NCBI RefSeq assembly: GCF_900182695.1
Contig: NZ_FXTK01000003.1
Location: 62,001-126,000 of the forward strand
Length of the DNA stretch: 64,000 bases
Origin: Paracoccus laeviglucosivorans
Lineage (GTDB): Bacteria > Pseudomonadota > Alphaproteobacteria > Rhodobacterales > Rhodobacteraceae
Direction of reading: 5' to 3'
This document shows, in pieces, positions 1 to 9,085 of this stretch. The first letter of the stretch is position 1. Each line of letters starts with the position of its first letter. The notes beneath the pieces were generated by a model. That model searched no databases and was not told where the DNA came from. It was given only the letters and a program-made list of their open reading frames with translations. The position numbers and the translations under genes were made by a program.

Positions 1-31
1 TGCCGATGGCAATGGCAAGGATCAGTTCCAT
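1..31 (-). CDS. mrpC: MrpC/PhaC Na+/H+ antiporter subunit, N-terminal fragment
   Basis: Only the first ten codons lie in the window (MELILAIAIG), running off the left edge. The ATG is at 29-31, four bases after the mrpA stop. A good Shine-Dalgarno (AAGGAG) is formed by the last codons of mrpA. The residues match the usual start of the NuoK-like C subunit of multisubunit cation/proton antiporters, and the position after mrpA is the normal operon order. Identification rests mostly on context. Confidence 0.75.
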   Translation of the reverse strand, partial: MELILAIAIG

Positions 32-35
32 CGGT

Positions 36-2912
36 TTACTCCTTTTCCTCGGCGTCGCTGGGGCGCGTGCGGGGCGCGACGCGCAGCGACTGGTGGGCAA
101 TCGCGATCAGCATGATGACGATGGCCCCGACCACCAGCGAAAAGACGCCAAGGTCGAACAGCATCGCGGTCGAGGCGGGAACCTTGCCGATCATCGGAAT
201 GTCCAGATATTGGTAATGCGTGGTCAGGAAGGGCATCCCGAAGATCCACGATCCGGCCCCGGTCGCCGCAGCGATGCAGATGCCCGCACCCATCCAGCGC
301 ACGGGCAGGATGGTCAGGCGCGCCTCGACCCAGCGGACATTGGCTGCGACATATTGCAACAGCAGACCGATCGCGAAGGTCACGCCCGCCGCAAAGCCGC
401 CGCCGGGCAGATCGTGGCCGCGGAAGAACAGATATGCCGCAAGCGCGATGATCGGCGCGAACATCCACTGCATGATAACGGCAGGCACGAACAGATAGGA
501 TTCCAGCGCCTGCTCCTCGGCCTCAAGCTGGGGACGGGGGCGTTCGACGCTTTCAGGAGCGGGACGGAAGCGGCGCAGCAGCGCATAGACGGTCAGGCCC
601 ACGATCGCCAGAACCGCAATCTCTCCGAATGTGTCGAATGCGCGGAAATCCACAAGGATCACGTTGACAACATTCGTGCCGCCACCTTCGACATAGGAAT
701 GGCGCAGAAACCAGTCGCCGACCGAGTTGCCGGGCTTGGTCAGCAGCACCGCCAATGAAATGGCGGTCATGCCGACACCACAGAACACGGCGATCAGCAA
801 ATCGCGAAAGCGGCGCAGGCGAGGCGAGAATTTCTCATCCCCCGGAATTTCCTGATCGCGTTTCGGCAGCCAGCGCATTCCCAGCAGCAACAGCGTGGTC
901 GTTGCGATTTCGACCAGCAACTGCGTCACGGCAAGGTCGGGGGCAGACAGCCACACGAATGTCGCGCAGGTCACCATGCCCGCACCGCCCATCAGGACCA
1001 GCGCGGCAAAGCGGTGATACTTGGCCTGCCAAGCGGCACCGATGGCGCAGGCCCCGCCCACGATCCACAGCAGCGCGAAAACCAGTTCGCGGCTGTTCAC
1101 CTCGGGCATGGGGACGTTCCACTCCAGCGGACCAAGCGCGAAATAGGCGCCCGCCATCCCCATCAGAACCATCGCCCGCAGCTGCGCCTGCAGGCCATGC
1201 GCCGACAGCAGGCGCAGTGCGGCCTGCGGCAGCCGCTTGGTGAACAGATGCAGCGCGGGATCGAACATCGCGCCGAAGTTCAGCGCGCGCATCAGCGCCG
1301 GGCCTTCCTCGCCCGCGTCGATCCAGCGGCGTGGCAGCAGGTAGATCAGGACGCCCAGGCTCATGGCGATTATGCTCATGATCAGGGGGGCGTTCACGCC
1401 GTGCCAGATCTTGAGGCTGTAATAGGGCAGGTCTGGCCCAAGGATCGCGATGGCGGCGCTTTCCAGCCAAGGTCCAAGCATGACCTGCGGCGCGATGCCC
1501 ACGGCCAGACAGATGGCGACCAGCAGCCCGACCGGCAGGCGCATCAGGTGATGCGGCTCATGCGGCTCATGCGGGAGGTCGGTAGCTTTGGGGCCGAAGA
1601 AGACCGTGATGATGAAACGCAGCGAATAGGCGGCGCTGAACGCGCCCGCCAGCACGGCAATATAGGGCGCGGCGTTGTCCAGCAGGCTGCCGTTGTGATG
1701 CGTATAGGCGGCATCAAAGAACATTTCCTTGGACAGAAAACCGTTCAGCAGCGGCACACCCGCCATTGCCGCCGATGCGATGATCGCAAGCGATGCGGTG
1801 ATGGGCATGAACTTGGCCAGCCCCGACAGGCGGCGCATGTCGCGCGTCCCCGCCTCATGGTCGATGATGCCAGCAGCCATGAACAGCGATGCCTTGAACA
1901 CCGCGTGGTTCACGATGTGGAACACAGCCGCGATGACCGCCAGCGGCGTGCCGATTCCCGCAAGTGCCGTGATCAGGCCCAGATGGCTGATCGTGGAGTA
2001 AGCCAGCATCCCTTTCAGATCGTGCTTGAACAGCGCGACGAATGCGCCCAGCAGCAGCGTGATCAGGCCGATCCCGGTGACGATCTGGAACCACGCATCG
2101 GTGCCGCCAAGCGCGGGGTGAAAGCGCAGCAGCAGGAAAACCCCGGCTTTCACCATCGTGGCCGAATGCAGATAGGACGAAACCGGCGTCGGCGCAGCCA
2201 TGGCATTGGGCAGCCAGAAATGGAACGGGAACTGCGCCGATTTGGTGAACGCGCCCAGCAGGAACAGGATCAGCACCACCGGATAAAGCGGATGCGCCGT
2301 GATCTTGGTGCCCGCCTTCAGCACATCGTCAAGCTGATAGCTGCCGACGATCTGGCCGATCAGCACCATCGCGACCAGCAGGCACAGCCCACCCGAGGCC
2401 GTGACGACCAGCGCCATGCGCGCGCCGTCACGGGCATCCTGACGGTGAAACCAATAGCCGATCAGCAGGAATGACACGAGGCTGGTCAGTTCCCAGAACA
2501 CCACCAGCATGATGATGTTGCCCGACAGGATCAGCCCCGCCATGGATCCGGCAAAGGCCAGCAGACAGGAATACAGCCGCGGCACCGGATCGTCCGGCCC
2601 CATGTAATAGCGGGCATACAGGATCACCAACATCCCGATCCCGGCGACCAGCACCATGAACAGCCATGCAAAGCCGTCGATGCGGAAGGTCAGGTCCAGC
2701 CCGATGCTGTCGGCCCATTCGAATTCGCCGATGATCCGCCCGCCTTCGGCGACTGCCGGGTAAAGCACCGCAAGGATTCCGAGTGCGACCGCCATCGTCA
2801 GCCCGGCAAGCCAAGTTTCGGCGTTTCGTGAGCCGACTGGAAGTGTGGCCGCAAGGGCAGCAGAGATGAATGGCGTCAGAACAAGCAGCAACAACAGGTT
2901 CTGTTCGACCAT
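36..2912 (-). CDS. mrpA: Fused MrpA/MrpB (PhaAB) monovalent cation/H+ antiporter subunit A
   Basis: This 958-residue polytopic membrane protein is the large subunit of the Mrp/Mnh/Pha Na+(K+)/H+ antiporter, used for pH and sodium homeostasis in the inner membrane. The N-terminal two thirds is the NuoL-like proton-translocating domain, including a FTKSAQFPFHFWLPNAM segment near residues 223-239. The C-terminal ~170 residues match MrpB (MnhB), ending in a short charged tail. A and B are therefore fused, as in the alphaproteobacterial group 2 (pha) operons that lack a separate mrpB. The ATG follows a 157-base gap from the preceding gene; mrpC starts four bases downstream. Seen: length, fusion, order. 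Family function is established; the exact ion is not shown. Confidence 0.93.
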   Translation of the reverse strand: MVEQNLLLLLVLTPFISAALAATLPVGSRNAETWLAGLTMAVALGILAVLYPAVAEGGRIIGEFEWADSIGLDLTFRIDGFAWLFMVLVAGIGMLVILYARYYMGPDDPVPRLYSCLLAFAGSMAGLILSGNIIMLVVFWELTSLVSFLLIGYWFHRQDARDGARMALVVTASGGLCLLVAMVLIGQIVGSYQLDDVLKAGTKITAHPLYPVVLILFLLGAFTKSAQFPFHFWLPNAMAAPTPVSSYLHSATMVKAGVFLLLRFHPALGGTDAWFQIVTGIGLITLLLGAFVALFKHDLKGMLAYSTISHLGLITALAGIGTPLAVIAAVFHIVNHAVFKASLFMAAGIIDHEAGTRDMRRLSGLAKFMPITASLAIIASAAMAGVPLLNGFLSKEMFFDAAYTHHNGSLLDNAAPYIAVLAGAFSAAYSLRFIITVFFGPKATDLPHEPHEPHHLMRLPVGLLVAICLAVGIAPQVMLGPWLESAAIAILGPDLPYYSLKIWHGVNAPLIMSIIAMSLGVLIYLLPRRWIDAGEEGPALMRALNFGAMFDPALHLFTKRLPQAALRLLSAHGLQAQLRAMVLMGMAGAYFALGPLEWNVPMPEVNSRELVFALLWIVGGACAIGAAWQAKYHRFAALVLMGGAGMVTCATFVWLSAPDLAVTQLLVEIATTTLLLLGMRWLPKRDQEIPGDEKFSPRLRRFRDLLIAVFCGVGMTAISLAVLLTKPGNSVGDWFLRHSYVEGGGTNVVNVILVDFRAFDTFGEIAVLAIVGLTVYALLRRFRPAPESVERPRPQLEAEEQALESYLFVPAVIMQWMFAPIIALAAYLFFRGHDLPGGGFAAGVTFAIGLLLQYVAANVRWVEARLTILPVRWMGAGICIAAATGAGSWIFGMPFLTTHYQYLDIPMIGKVPASTAMLFDLGVFSLVVGAIVIMLIAIAHQSLRVAPRTRPSDAEEKE

Positions 2913-3069
2913 TCGGCATCCTTCGCAGGTTCAGGGATTTCGTGTCCTCATCATAGCCGTTGCCGACCTGAAAACACAACCGCGAGCCGTCGAAAATTAT
3001 ATGCCTTCTTCCCGTCGATGACACGTTTTTTATCGCATTTGCAACGGGATCGACGCGGCTATTTAAGCG

Positions 3070-4311
3070 TCAGCCATTTCCAAGCCGCGTGATGTCCTGC
3101 ATTTGGCCGCCCGTCACCATGATCTCGGACGGCAGGGGGTGGCTGATGAAGTAAAGCGGGCTGGCCGTCGGGCCGTAGGCGCCGGCTGCATGAATTGCCA
3201 GCAGATCGCCTTCGTCCAGCCGCGGCAGCTCGACCGCGCCGCCCAGCTTGTCGATCGAGGTGCAAAGCGGGCCGGAGATGTCGTGCTTTTCGACCGGCAA
3301 TGCGCCGTCCTGATCGCCACCGACGCGATGCATGACATAGTTGCGCCGCAGCACCATGCCGAAATTCCCCGAGGCGGCCAGATTGTCGTTCAGACCGCCG
3401 TCGCAGATCGCGATGCGGCTGCCGCGCGATTGTTTGACCGACACCACGCGGGTCAGGAAATAGCCCGCCGGACCGACCAGATGTCGCCCAAGTTCCAGCA
3501 CCAGACGGGCCGAGGGGAAGCGGGCGCGGAAATCGTCCAGCTCCGGGCCGATGGTCGCTGCGATCTGGGACAGGTCCAACGCCTGTTCGCCGGGGTGATA
3601 GGGGATGCCCAGACCCGATCCGAAGATCAGCTTTTCCGGGCGCAGGTCCAGCGCCGAGCAGGTCTCGGTGAACACCTGCATGAAGATGCGCCAATTTTCG
3701 CAGATCGCATCGGGCTTCAGGCTTTGCGTGCCGGAATAGATGTGCAGCCCGATGATGCGCAGGTTCGGCAAGGCGGCAATCTGCGGCAGGATTTCGGCCG
3801 CATCCTCGACATCCACGCCAAAGGCGCTGGGGCGACCGGCCATCTGATCGCCAAAGCCTTTGGGCACACGATCGGGCGCAAGGCGGATCAGCACGGGCTG
3901 GACGCGGCCCAGTTCACCCGCGATGGCATCGGCCAGCCGCGCTTCGCGCAGGCTTTCCAGCACCAGTTCGCCCAAGCCCGCCTGAATCGCGGGACGCAGT
4001 TCGAATTCGCGCTTGGCCGGACCGGTAAAGCTGATCAGCTCGGGGTTCCAGCCTGCCTGTTGCGACAGCGCGAATTCCCCACCCGAGGAGATGTCCAGAT
4101 AATCCAGACGGTCGCGCATCCAGTCCAGCAGTGCCGGACTGGGATTGCTTTTCACCGCATAGCTGATCGCGAACCAGCGGCCAAAGGCTGTGCGCAGCGC
4201 CTCAAGTCGCGACGCGATTTCGTCGGTAAAATAGACATAGGCGGGCGTGCCATAGCGCGCCGCCGCCTCGGCCAGATGATGATCCAGCGTCTTATCCAAG
4301 CGTTGCAACAT
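3070..4311 (-). CDS. PLP-dependent decarboxylase, group IV (DAP/ornithine decarboxylase fold), carrier-protein-associated type
   Basis: A 413-residue alanine-racemase-fold decarboxylase. Near the N terminus it has YVYF followed by the pyridoxal lysine motif YAVKSNP (about residues 53-59); mid-protein GLHIYSGTQ; later a glycine-rich GSGLGIPYHPGE and a C-terminal GAYGPTASP segment. It resembles LysA-type enzymes, but the setting behind an AMP ligase and a carrier protein matches the 'exosortase A system-associated' decarboxylase subfamily rather than lysine synthesis. I chose the ATG at 4311, giving a 20-base overlap with the ACP gene; an in-frame TTG at 4347 is less likely. Last gene of the operon. 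The substrate is unknown: a free diamino acid or a carrier-bound acyl amino acid are both possible. Confidence 0.8.
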   Translation of the reverse strand: MLQRLDKTLDHHLAEAAARYGTPAYVYFTDEIASRLEALRTAFGRWFAISYAVKSNPSPALLDWMRDRLDYLDISSGGEFALSQQAGWNPELISFTGPAKREFELRPAIQAGLGELVLESLREARLADAIAGELGRVQPVLIRLAPDRVPKGFGDQMAGRPSAFGVDVEDAAEILPQIAALPNLRIIGLHIYSGTQSLKPDAICENWRIFMQVFTETCSALDLRPEKLIFGSGLGIPYHPGEQALDLSQIAATIGPELDDFRARFPSARLVLELGRHLVGPAGYFLTRVVSVKQSRGSRIAICDGGLNDNLAASGNFGMVLRRNYVMHRVGGDQDGALPVEKHDISGPLCTSIDKLGGAVELPRLDEGDLLAIHAAGAYGPTASPLYFISHPLPSEIMVTGGQMQDITRLGNG

Positions 4312-4528
4312 AGCCCGAGATCCGATCCACCGTGTCGAAATTCTCAAGCGTCACGTCGCCCGGCTGGATGACCGAGCCGGTCTTTTCCTCGATGAAGGTA
4401 ATCAGGCTGACCATCGACACCGAATCAAGCAGTCCCCCCGAGAAAAGCTCGGTCTGCCCGTCGATTTCTTCTTCGATGTTCAGTTCATCACGCAGGTATG
4501 CAAGCAGTTCTTGCTGGCTCAGGCTCAT
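4292..4528 (-). CDS. Stand-alone acyl carrier protein (phosphopantetheine carrier)
   Basis: A 78-residue acidic four-helix carrier protein. The LLDSVSMVSL stretch carries the serine (about residue 36) expected to receive 4'-phosphopantetheine, in the usual DS context of ACP/PCP domains. The ATG at 4528 lies 13 bases after the stop of the acyl ligase. The 3' end overlaps the decarboxylase gene, suggesting translational coupling. It is not the housekeeping fatty-acid ACP, because it sits inside a ligase-carrier-decarboxylase trio. It probably receives the adenylated acid made by the ligase. The cargo is an inference and unknown. Confidence 0.85.
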   Translation of the reverse strand: MSLSQQELLAYLRDELNIEEEIDGQTELFSGGLLDSVSMVSLITFIEEKTGSVIQPGDVTLENFDTVDRISGYVATLG

Positions 4529-4541
4529 GGGTCTTACCTTG

Positions 4542-6119
4542 TCATTCACTTGGGACAGTGTCTTCCTTGGCGGTCCGTATGATGGCCGGACGGTCCAGCT
4601 TGCCGCTTGCCGTGCGGGGCATCGCGCCTTGCCATGCATGGAACCGCAATGGCCGCATATAATGAGGCATGGTCCTTGCGCAATGCGCCGCGAGCGCGGC
4701 CTGTTCGGCACCGGGCAAATATGTCACGGAAACGTGAACCGCCTGCCCGAAATCGGGGTGATCGACGCCGTAGGCCACGACATCGGTGACCAGACCGCTT
4801 TGGGACAGACCGTCCTCGACCTCGGTGGGGGACAGCCGGAAACCCAGCGTCTTTATCATCTCGTCCATGCGGCTGACGAACCACAGGTCGCCGTCCTGAT
4901 CGACGCGGACCAGATCACCGGAATAGACCACGGGGTCGTCCCCCAGGAGATGCGCCAGTTCGGGGCAGGAGCGGATCTTCAGCGCCGTCACTTCGGGCTT
5001 TTCCCAGTAACCCATGCTGACCAGCGGCCCGGCATGGACCAGTTCGCCCTGTTCGCCGGGACCGGCGATCCCTTCGCCATGCTTGATCGCAAAGACCTGT
5101 GCATTCGGGATCTGCTGGCCGATCGAACCCATCTTGGCCGCGAATTTCGCAGGCGGCAAATAGGTCGAGCGGAAAGCCTCGGTCAGGCCATACATCAGGA
5201 AAATGTCCACGCCCGGAAATACCTTGGGCATCAGCTCAAGGATGTTCGGAGGGATCTTGCCGCCGGTATTGGTCACGCGGCGCAGCGCAGGCAGATCAGT
5301 CGGACTGGCATCCAGCAGCCGCACGATCTGGTTCCACAGGGGGGGCACACCCGCGATGGTCGTGACGGCCTGCTCCTGCGCCATGCGCACCACTTCGGCG
5401 GGCATGGTCAGTGGTTGGTGGACGATCGTGCCACCCAGCAGCATCATCGTCGTCAGCTGGTTAAGCCCTGCGTCAAAGCTGTAAGGCAGCACCGAAAGCA
5501 GCCTGTCATCCTGCGTCAGGCCCAGATACTGCGCGACGGAAATCGCGCCCGCGCGAATATTGCGATGGCTTAGCATCACGCCCTTGGGCGCCCCGGTCGA
5601 ACCCGAGGTGTAGATGATCATCGCCAGCCCCAAAGGGTCGATTTCGTCGGGCGCAGAGCCACTGTCGGCGGCAAGCGCCGTCCAGAGGTCCGCGCCCTGG
5701 GCAAGACCCTCGGCCTTGCCTTGAACCAGAAATGCGGTGTCGGGCGACAGGGCATGATCGCCCTGAAGCGTCTTCAGCGATGCCTGCGTCAGGATGACGG
5801 CGCGGGCGCGGCTGTCCTTGGCGACATAGGAAAGCTGCGCGGGCGACCAATGGCTGTTGACGTTGACGACGACCGCACCGGCTTTCCATGCGCCGAACAT
5901 CGCCGCCGCTTCGTCGATGCTTTTGCGCAGATGCACCAGCACGCGGTCACCGGGGCGGATGCCGCGGGCGCGCAGCCAATCGGTGACGCGCCCTGCCTCG
6001 GCCACGAATTCCGCATAGGTCACACTGCGTTTGGCATCGATTGCAGCGATTTTGCTGCCATGCTTGGAAAGGTTGTCGGCCAGCATGTGCCACATGGCAC
6101 GGTCAAAATCGTTACACAT
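4542..6119 (-). CDS. AMP-forming acyl-CoA/acyl-ACP ligase (ANL superfamily), carrier-protein-associated
   Basis: A 525-residue adenylate-forming enzyme. The P-loop-like core motif IYTSGSTGAPKGVMLSH is present near residue 165-182, followed by MYGLTEAF (A5), YSGDLVRVDQDGDLWFVSR (A7-A8) and a C-terminal ASGKLDRP with the catalytic lysine. These are the full set expected of an active ligase/A domain. I start at ATG 6119, overlapping the upstream acetyltransferase by 8 bases; the longer reading adds only an Arg-rich out-of-family leader. It should activate a carboxylic or amino acid as AMP-ester and load the small carrier encoded next. Closest in architecture to the exosortase-A-associated acyl ligases, but no exosortase is present here. 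Confidence 0.88.
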   Translation of the reverse strand: MCNDFDRAMWHMLADNLSKHGSKIAAIDAKRSVTYAEFVAEAGRVTDWLRARGIRPGDRVLVHLRKSIDEAAAMFGAWKAGAVVVNVNSHWSPAQLSYVAKDSRARAVILTQASLKTLQGDHALSPDTAFLVQGKAEGLAQGADLWTALAADSGSAPDEIDPLGLAMIIYTSGSTGAPKGVMLSHRNIRAGAISVAQYLGLTQDDRLLSVLPYSFDAGLNQLTTMMLLGGTIVHQPLTMPAEVVRMAQEQAVTTIAGVPPLWNQIVRLLDASPTDLPALRRVTNTGGKIPPNILELMPKVFPGVDIFLMYGLTEAFRSTYLPPAKFAAKMGSIGQQIPNAQVFAIKHGEGIAGPGEQGELVHAGPLVSMGYWEKPEVTALKIRSCPELAHLLGDDPVVYSGDLVRVDQDGDLWFVSRMDEMIKTLGFRLSPTEVEDGLSQSGLVTDVVAYGVDHPDFGQAVHVSVTYLPGAEQAALAAHCARTMPHYMRPLRFHAWQGAMPRTASGKLDRPAIIRTAKEDTVPSE

Positions 6120-6654
6120 CCGCCTTCTCCTGCTTTTTCGCCGCAAAGATCGGCAGGCTGGGATAGATTTTGGCCGGAGAGCCAATCACCACGCTGTCCG
6201 AAGGCACGTTGGTCGAAACCGCAGTATTCGCCCCGATCCGCACCCGGTCGCCGATCTTGATTGGCCCGAGAATAGTCGAGTTCACGCCGATGAAAACATC
6301 ATCCCCGATGATCGGTGCGCGCCCACGCATATTCGTGCCGATGGTGACGTTGTGCATGACCCCGCAACGGTCGCCAATTACCGCTTCGGGGTGGATCGAA
6401 AGCGACCCTTCGGCATGGATGATGTGAAAATCCTCGCCCAGTTTGACCTGAGGCGGAATCCACACCTTGGTGACATTCAGGATGAATATCTTGAAAAAGC
6501 CGTAAAGCTTGTTTGCCAGCCAGCGTGCCGCAGGATTACGGATGCCCAAAGCCCAGTGGCCATAGCGATAGATCGCCAACGAAACAAAGGCGGCTTCGGT
6601 CAGCGAGCGACCGTGGCGGATATAGTCGCCCTTGACGACTTCAAACAGACTCAT
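6112..6654 (-). CDS. Serine acetyltransferase-like left-handed beta-helix acyltransferase
   Basis: 180 residues. The second half is a run of hexapeptide repeats (for example around SIHPEAVIGDRCGV and IIGDDVFIGVNSTIL) typical of LbH O/N-acetyltransferases of the CysE/colanic-acid type. HIIHAEGSLSI and the C-terminal VIGSPAKIYP are family hallmarks. The N-terminal ~60 residues are short compared with true CysE. Its place in a polysaccharide or conjugate operon argues for acetylating a sugar or amine rather than making O-acetylserine. It overlaps the ligase start by 8 bases. Confidence 0.8.
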   Translation of the reverse strand: MSLFEVVKGDYIRHGRSLTEAAFVSLAIYRYGHWALGIRNPAARWLANKLYGFFKIFILNVTKVWIPPQVKLGEDFHIIHAEGSLSIHPEAVIGDRCGVMHNVTIGTNMRGRAPIIGDDVFIGVNSTILGPIKIGDRVRIGANTAVSTNVPSDSVVIGSPAKIYPSLPIFAAKKQEKADV

Positions 6655-6732
6655 GCGAGTAACTCAATAACTTGGGCGGAATACCTTGTAGCGTATGATT
6701 CCGCGATCGCAGGGAAAAACTCAACCTGACGT

Positions 6733-7794
6733 TTAGGACGAGTTTTTTGGTTCCCCCTTGTGGATAAGGTCAATGGTGGCCGCGATTTCGTCGAAATCCA
6801 CGGCAAAGGATTCAGCGTGGCCGTGCCCGACGACCATGGCAAAACGCTGCTGCCAACGATCGGTCAAAAGCTTCATGGCGGTCGTCGCCCGGTCGGGTGG
6901 TTGGATCGTCAGCAAAGTGCCACCCGGAGGCATGGCCGCGATCCCGTGGTTCAACTGGCTGCCTTCGACACCCGCAACGATATGCGCGTCGCAGCAGGCC
7001 GCCATCAGTTCGTCCACACTGTGATCTTCGGGAAACATCACGCGGAAACCGAAGTCGCGTTCCAGCCGCTCGGCAACTGCCGCTTCATTTTCAAGCGTGC
7101 GCAGATCGCCAGACTTGCCGCGCAGCAGGAACACGCCGGGGCGCAAAGCCCCGGTGGGATGCGGGATCAGCCGGTTCCGCATATCCTGCGCACGTGCCAT
7201 GCGATGGCTGTTGTTGGCGTGATCGTCGAACAGGAACACTTCGTCCAGATGCAGGTTCGTGACATGACCGGGCGACAGGCTCAGCAGTTCTTCGTAGCGG
7301 GGCACATGGCCTGCGCGGGGCGGCATGGTGGTCAGCGGATGACCCGCTGCCTCGGCCAGGCGATAGGACAGGCAATCGTCCAGCAGCCAGTTTCCGAACC
7401 AGCGATTGCCGACCCATGTCTCATAGAATGCGCCGCTGGGGATTTCCTGCATCAACGGGAAGCTCAGCTTGTGCCGCCGCGACCGCAGATGCAGCGACAG
7501 ACCGCGCGAATACAGCACGCCATCGACAATATCCACGTCTGGCAGGCGATAGCCCATCGTTGCGCCGATCGGTTCCGCCGGATCGCCGGCAAGCGACTTG
7601 ATCAGCAGTGGCAGGGTGGTGAATTCGGTGCGGGTGATCCGCTCGGCCTGTCCGGGCAGGATGATCACCGGCGGCACGCGCAGGATTTCCGCCGGGGCGA
7701 TTTCCCAGCGATCAGTCGCGGCGGCGGCAATATCGCCCGTGCCCAAGCCCAGCAGCAGGCCCAGCCGATAGGTCAGGGGACGCAGCGACATCAT
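6733..7794 (-). CDS. GT61-family glycosyltransferase (DUF563)
   Basis: 353 residues. The C-terminal half has the family pattern: VFLLRGKSGDLRTLENE (beta strand plus nucleotide-binding region), then ERDFGF, and the diagnostic GVEGSQLNHGIAAMPPGGTLL loop corresponding to G-x-H-G-A-G-L-x-N in related enzymes. No signal peptide or membrane span is evident, so it is likely cytosolic. GT61 enzymes in bacteria act in capsule or LPS assembly, often adding xylose, GlcNAc or similar sugars; the donor cannot be read here. The start overlaps the upstream esterase stop (ATGA). 78 bases separate it from the acetyltransferase gene downstream, still compatible with one transcript. Confidence 0.75.
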   Translation of the reverse strand: MMSLRPLTYRLGLLLGLGTGDIAAAATDRWEIAPAEILRVPPVIILPGQAERITRTEFTTLPLLIKSLAGDPAEPIGATMGYRLPDVDIVDGVLYSRGLSLHLRSRRHKLSFPLMQEIPSGAFYETWVGNRWFGNWLLDDCLSYRLAEAAGHPLTTMPPRAGHVPRYEELLSLSPGHVTNLHLDEVFLFDDHANNSHRMARAQDMRNRLIPHPTGALRPGVFLLRGKSGDLRTLENEAAVAERLERDFGFRVMFPEDHSVDELMAACCDAHIVAGVEGSQLNHGIAAMPPGGTLLTIQPPDRATTAMKLLTDRWQQRFAMVVGHGHAESFAVDFDEIAATIDLIHKGEPKNSS

Positions 7795-8963
7795 GCGCCT
7801 GCCCCCTCAATTGCGGCGACCAGCCGGGACGCGATCATGTCGTGATCCTTGGCCGAGGGGTGCCACAGGCATGCCTTACGCTCCAGCTTGGGCAGCACGA
7901 CCAGCAAGACGCGCGTGCCATCGGCTTTCAGCGCGGCCTCGGCGGCGCGATAGGGGGTGACCAAAGGATCACCATATTCGCCAAAGGCTAGCAGCACCTG
8001 CAGGGCGCCGGGATTTTCGCGGACCCGCGCACGAACGAACTCGGTCAGGGCTGGTCCAAACGCTGCGCTTAGGGCGGCTTGATCGGCCCAGGGTTCGTCT
8101 GGCCCGAAATCCGAGCCGAAATCGTTCGATCCGATCCCGGTCACGACAATATCCGCAGGCGGTTGCGGCATTCGGGCGGCAGCCGGATCGCTGGGCAGCG
8201 CCAGCGGATAGCGGCTGGGCATCGTCGTTTCGGGCGAGGCGCCGCCGTAATTTCGCAAAAGCCCGATCCCCGAGCGCGCGATGACGCGGTAATCCGCCCC
8301 CAGCATTGTCGCCACCTGCGGGCCAAAGCTGCGGCTGGTGTCGGTGGCGGCAAAAACCTCATCCTCGCTGCAATCGCGGGTGTTTGAGGTATTGGCAAAG
8401 CCCACCGTGTCCGAATCGCCTATGAATTCGATCAAGCGCGCCGCGGGTTCAGGGCTGGGCAGCGCCGATGAACGCCCGCCGATCAGGATGCCGCCGAAAC
8501 CCGCAGGCATCGAGGACTCGCTGATTTTTTCCACGCGGATGCGATGTTCGCCCGCAGTCAGATTGGAAATGCGCAGATCCTGCGCACCGGGCTGGGAAAT
8601 CTCGACATGATCGCCGCCGTCCAGCGTGATGCGCCAACGGTTCGTGACATCCTGAAACCGGACCGAGACATCCGTGCCGGTAAATCGCGCCTCGACGTGA
8701 AACGCCGGCCATTCCTGCAACAGCGTGTCGCGCGGACCCGCAGCCGTGCGCCCGCTGATGCGCATCGGCAGCGGTTCAAGATCGGCCTCGGGCGCGACCA
8801 GTTCGGCGGCCATGCCTGCGGCCTCCGCATCCATCTTCACGACCTCCAGCGGGGGGACGGGGACATGGGGGCGCGCAGGCTCAGGCCAAAGCCGAGTAAC
8901 CATGAAAACAACAAGCGCCGCTGCCAGTGACAGCAACGACAGACCAGATAACCTCTTCCGCAT
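7791..8963 (-). CDS. Exported SGNH/GDSL carbohydrate esterase, CE2-like
   Basis: 390 residues. A positively charged N terminus is followed by a hydrophobic helix (LSLLSLAAALVVFMV), so it is membrane-anchored or secreted. The N-terminal half resembles a jelly-roll found in CE2 esterases; the hydrolase half begins with IEFIGDSDTVG, where GDS carries the nucleophilic serine, and ends with a HPSAKDH stretch with the catalytic His. The acid residue normally two before that His is not obvious (CLWHPS), consistent with the Ser-His dyads described for some CE2 enzymes. ATG 8963 follows GAGGAAC. It is the first gene of the operon and probably trims or transfers acetyl groups on a surface glycan. Confidence 0.72.
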   Translation of the reverse strand: MRKRLSGLSLLSLAAALVVFMVTRLWPEPARPHVPVPPLEVVKMDAEAAGMAAELVAPEADLEPLPMRISGRTAAGPRDTLLQEWPAFHVEARFTGTDVSVRFQDVTNRWRITLDGGDHVEISQPGAQDLRISNLTAGEHRIRVEKISESSMPAGFGGILIGGRSSALPSPEPAARLIEFIGDSDTVGFANTSNTRDCSEDEVFAATDTSRSFGPQVATMLGADYRVIARSGIGLLRNYGGASPETTMPSRYPLALPSDPAAARMPQPPADIVVTGIGSNDFGSDFGPDEPWADQAALSAAFGPALTEFVRARVRENPGALQVLLAFGEYGDPLVTPYRAAEAALKADGTRVLLVVLPKLERKACLWHPSAKDHDMIASRLVAAIEGAGA

Positions 8964-9085
8964 CGTTCCTCGCCATGCGAATCCAAGCAATCATGCGGCT
9001 GTGTGGAAAAACTGTCCACTTCACCATATGGGCAGGTTTGCGCTGCGATGCGGCGCAGGATGGGCAAGACGGATAGGGCGGGCAT

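Noticed and set aside
1014..2474. 486-codon plus-strand frame over mrpA
   Set aside because: Shadow frame rich in Gln/Arg/His; mrpA is clear on the other strand.
4312..4347. TTG start 12 codons upstream for the PLP decarboxylase
   Set aside because: Extends into the ACP gene and has no family sequence; ATG 4311 fits better.
3070..8963. Complete exosortase (PEP-CTERM) locus
   Set aside because: The ligase/decarboxylase resemble exosortase-linked forms, but no exosortase, PEP-CTERM protein or EpsH gene appears.
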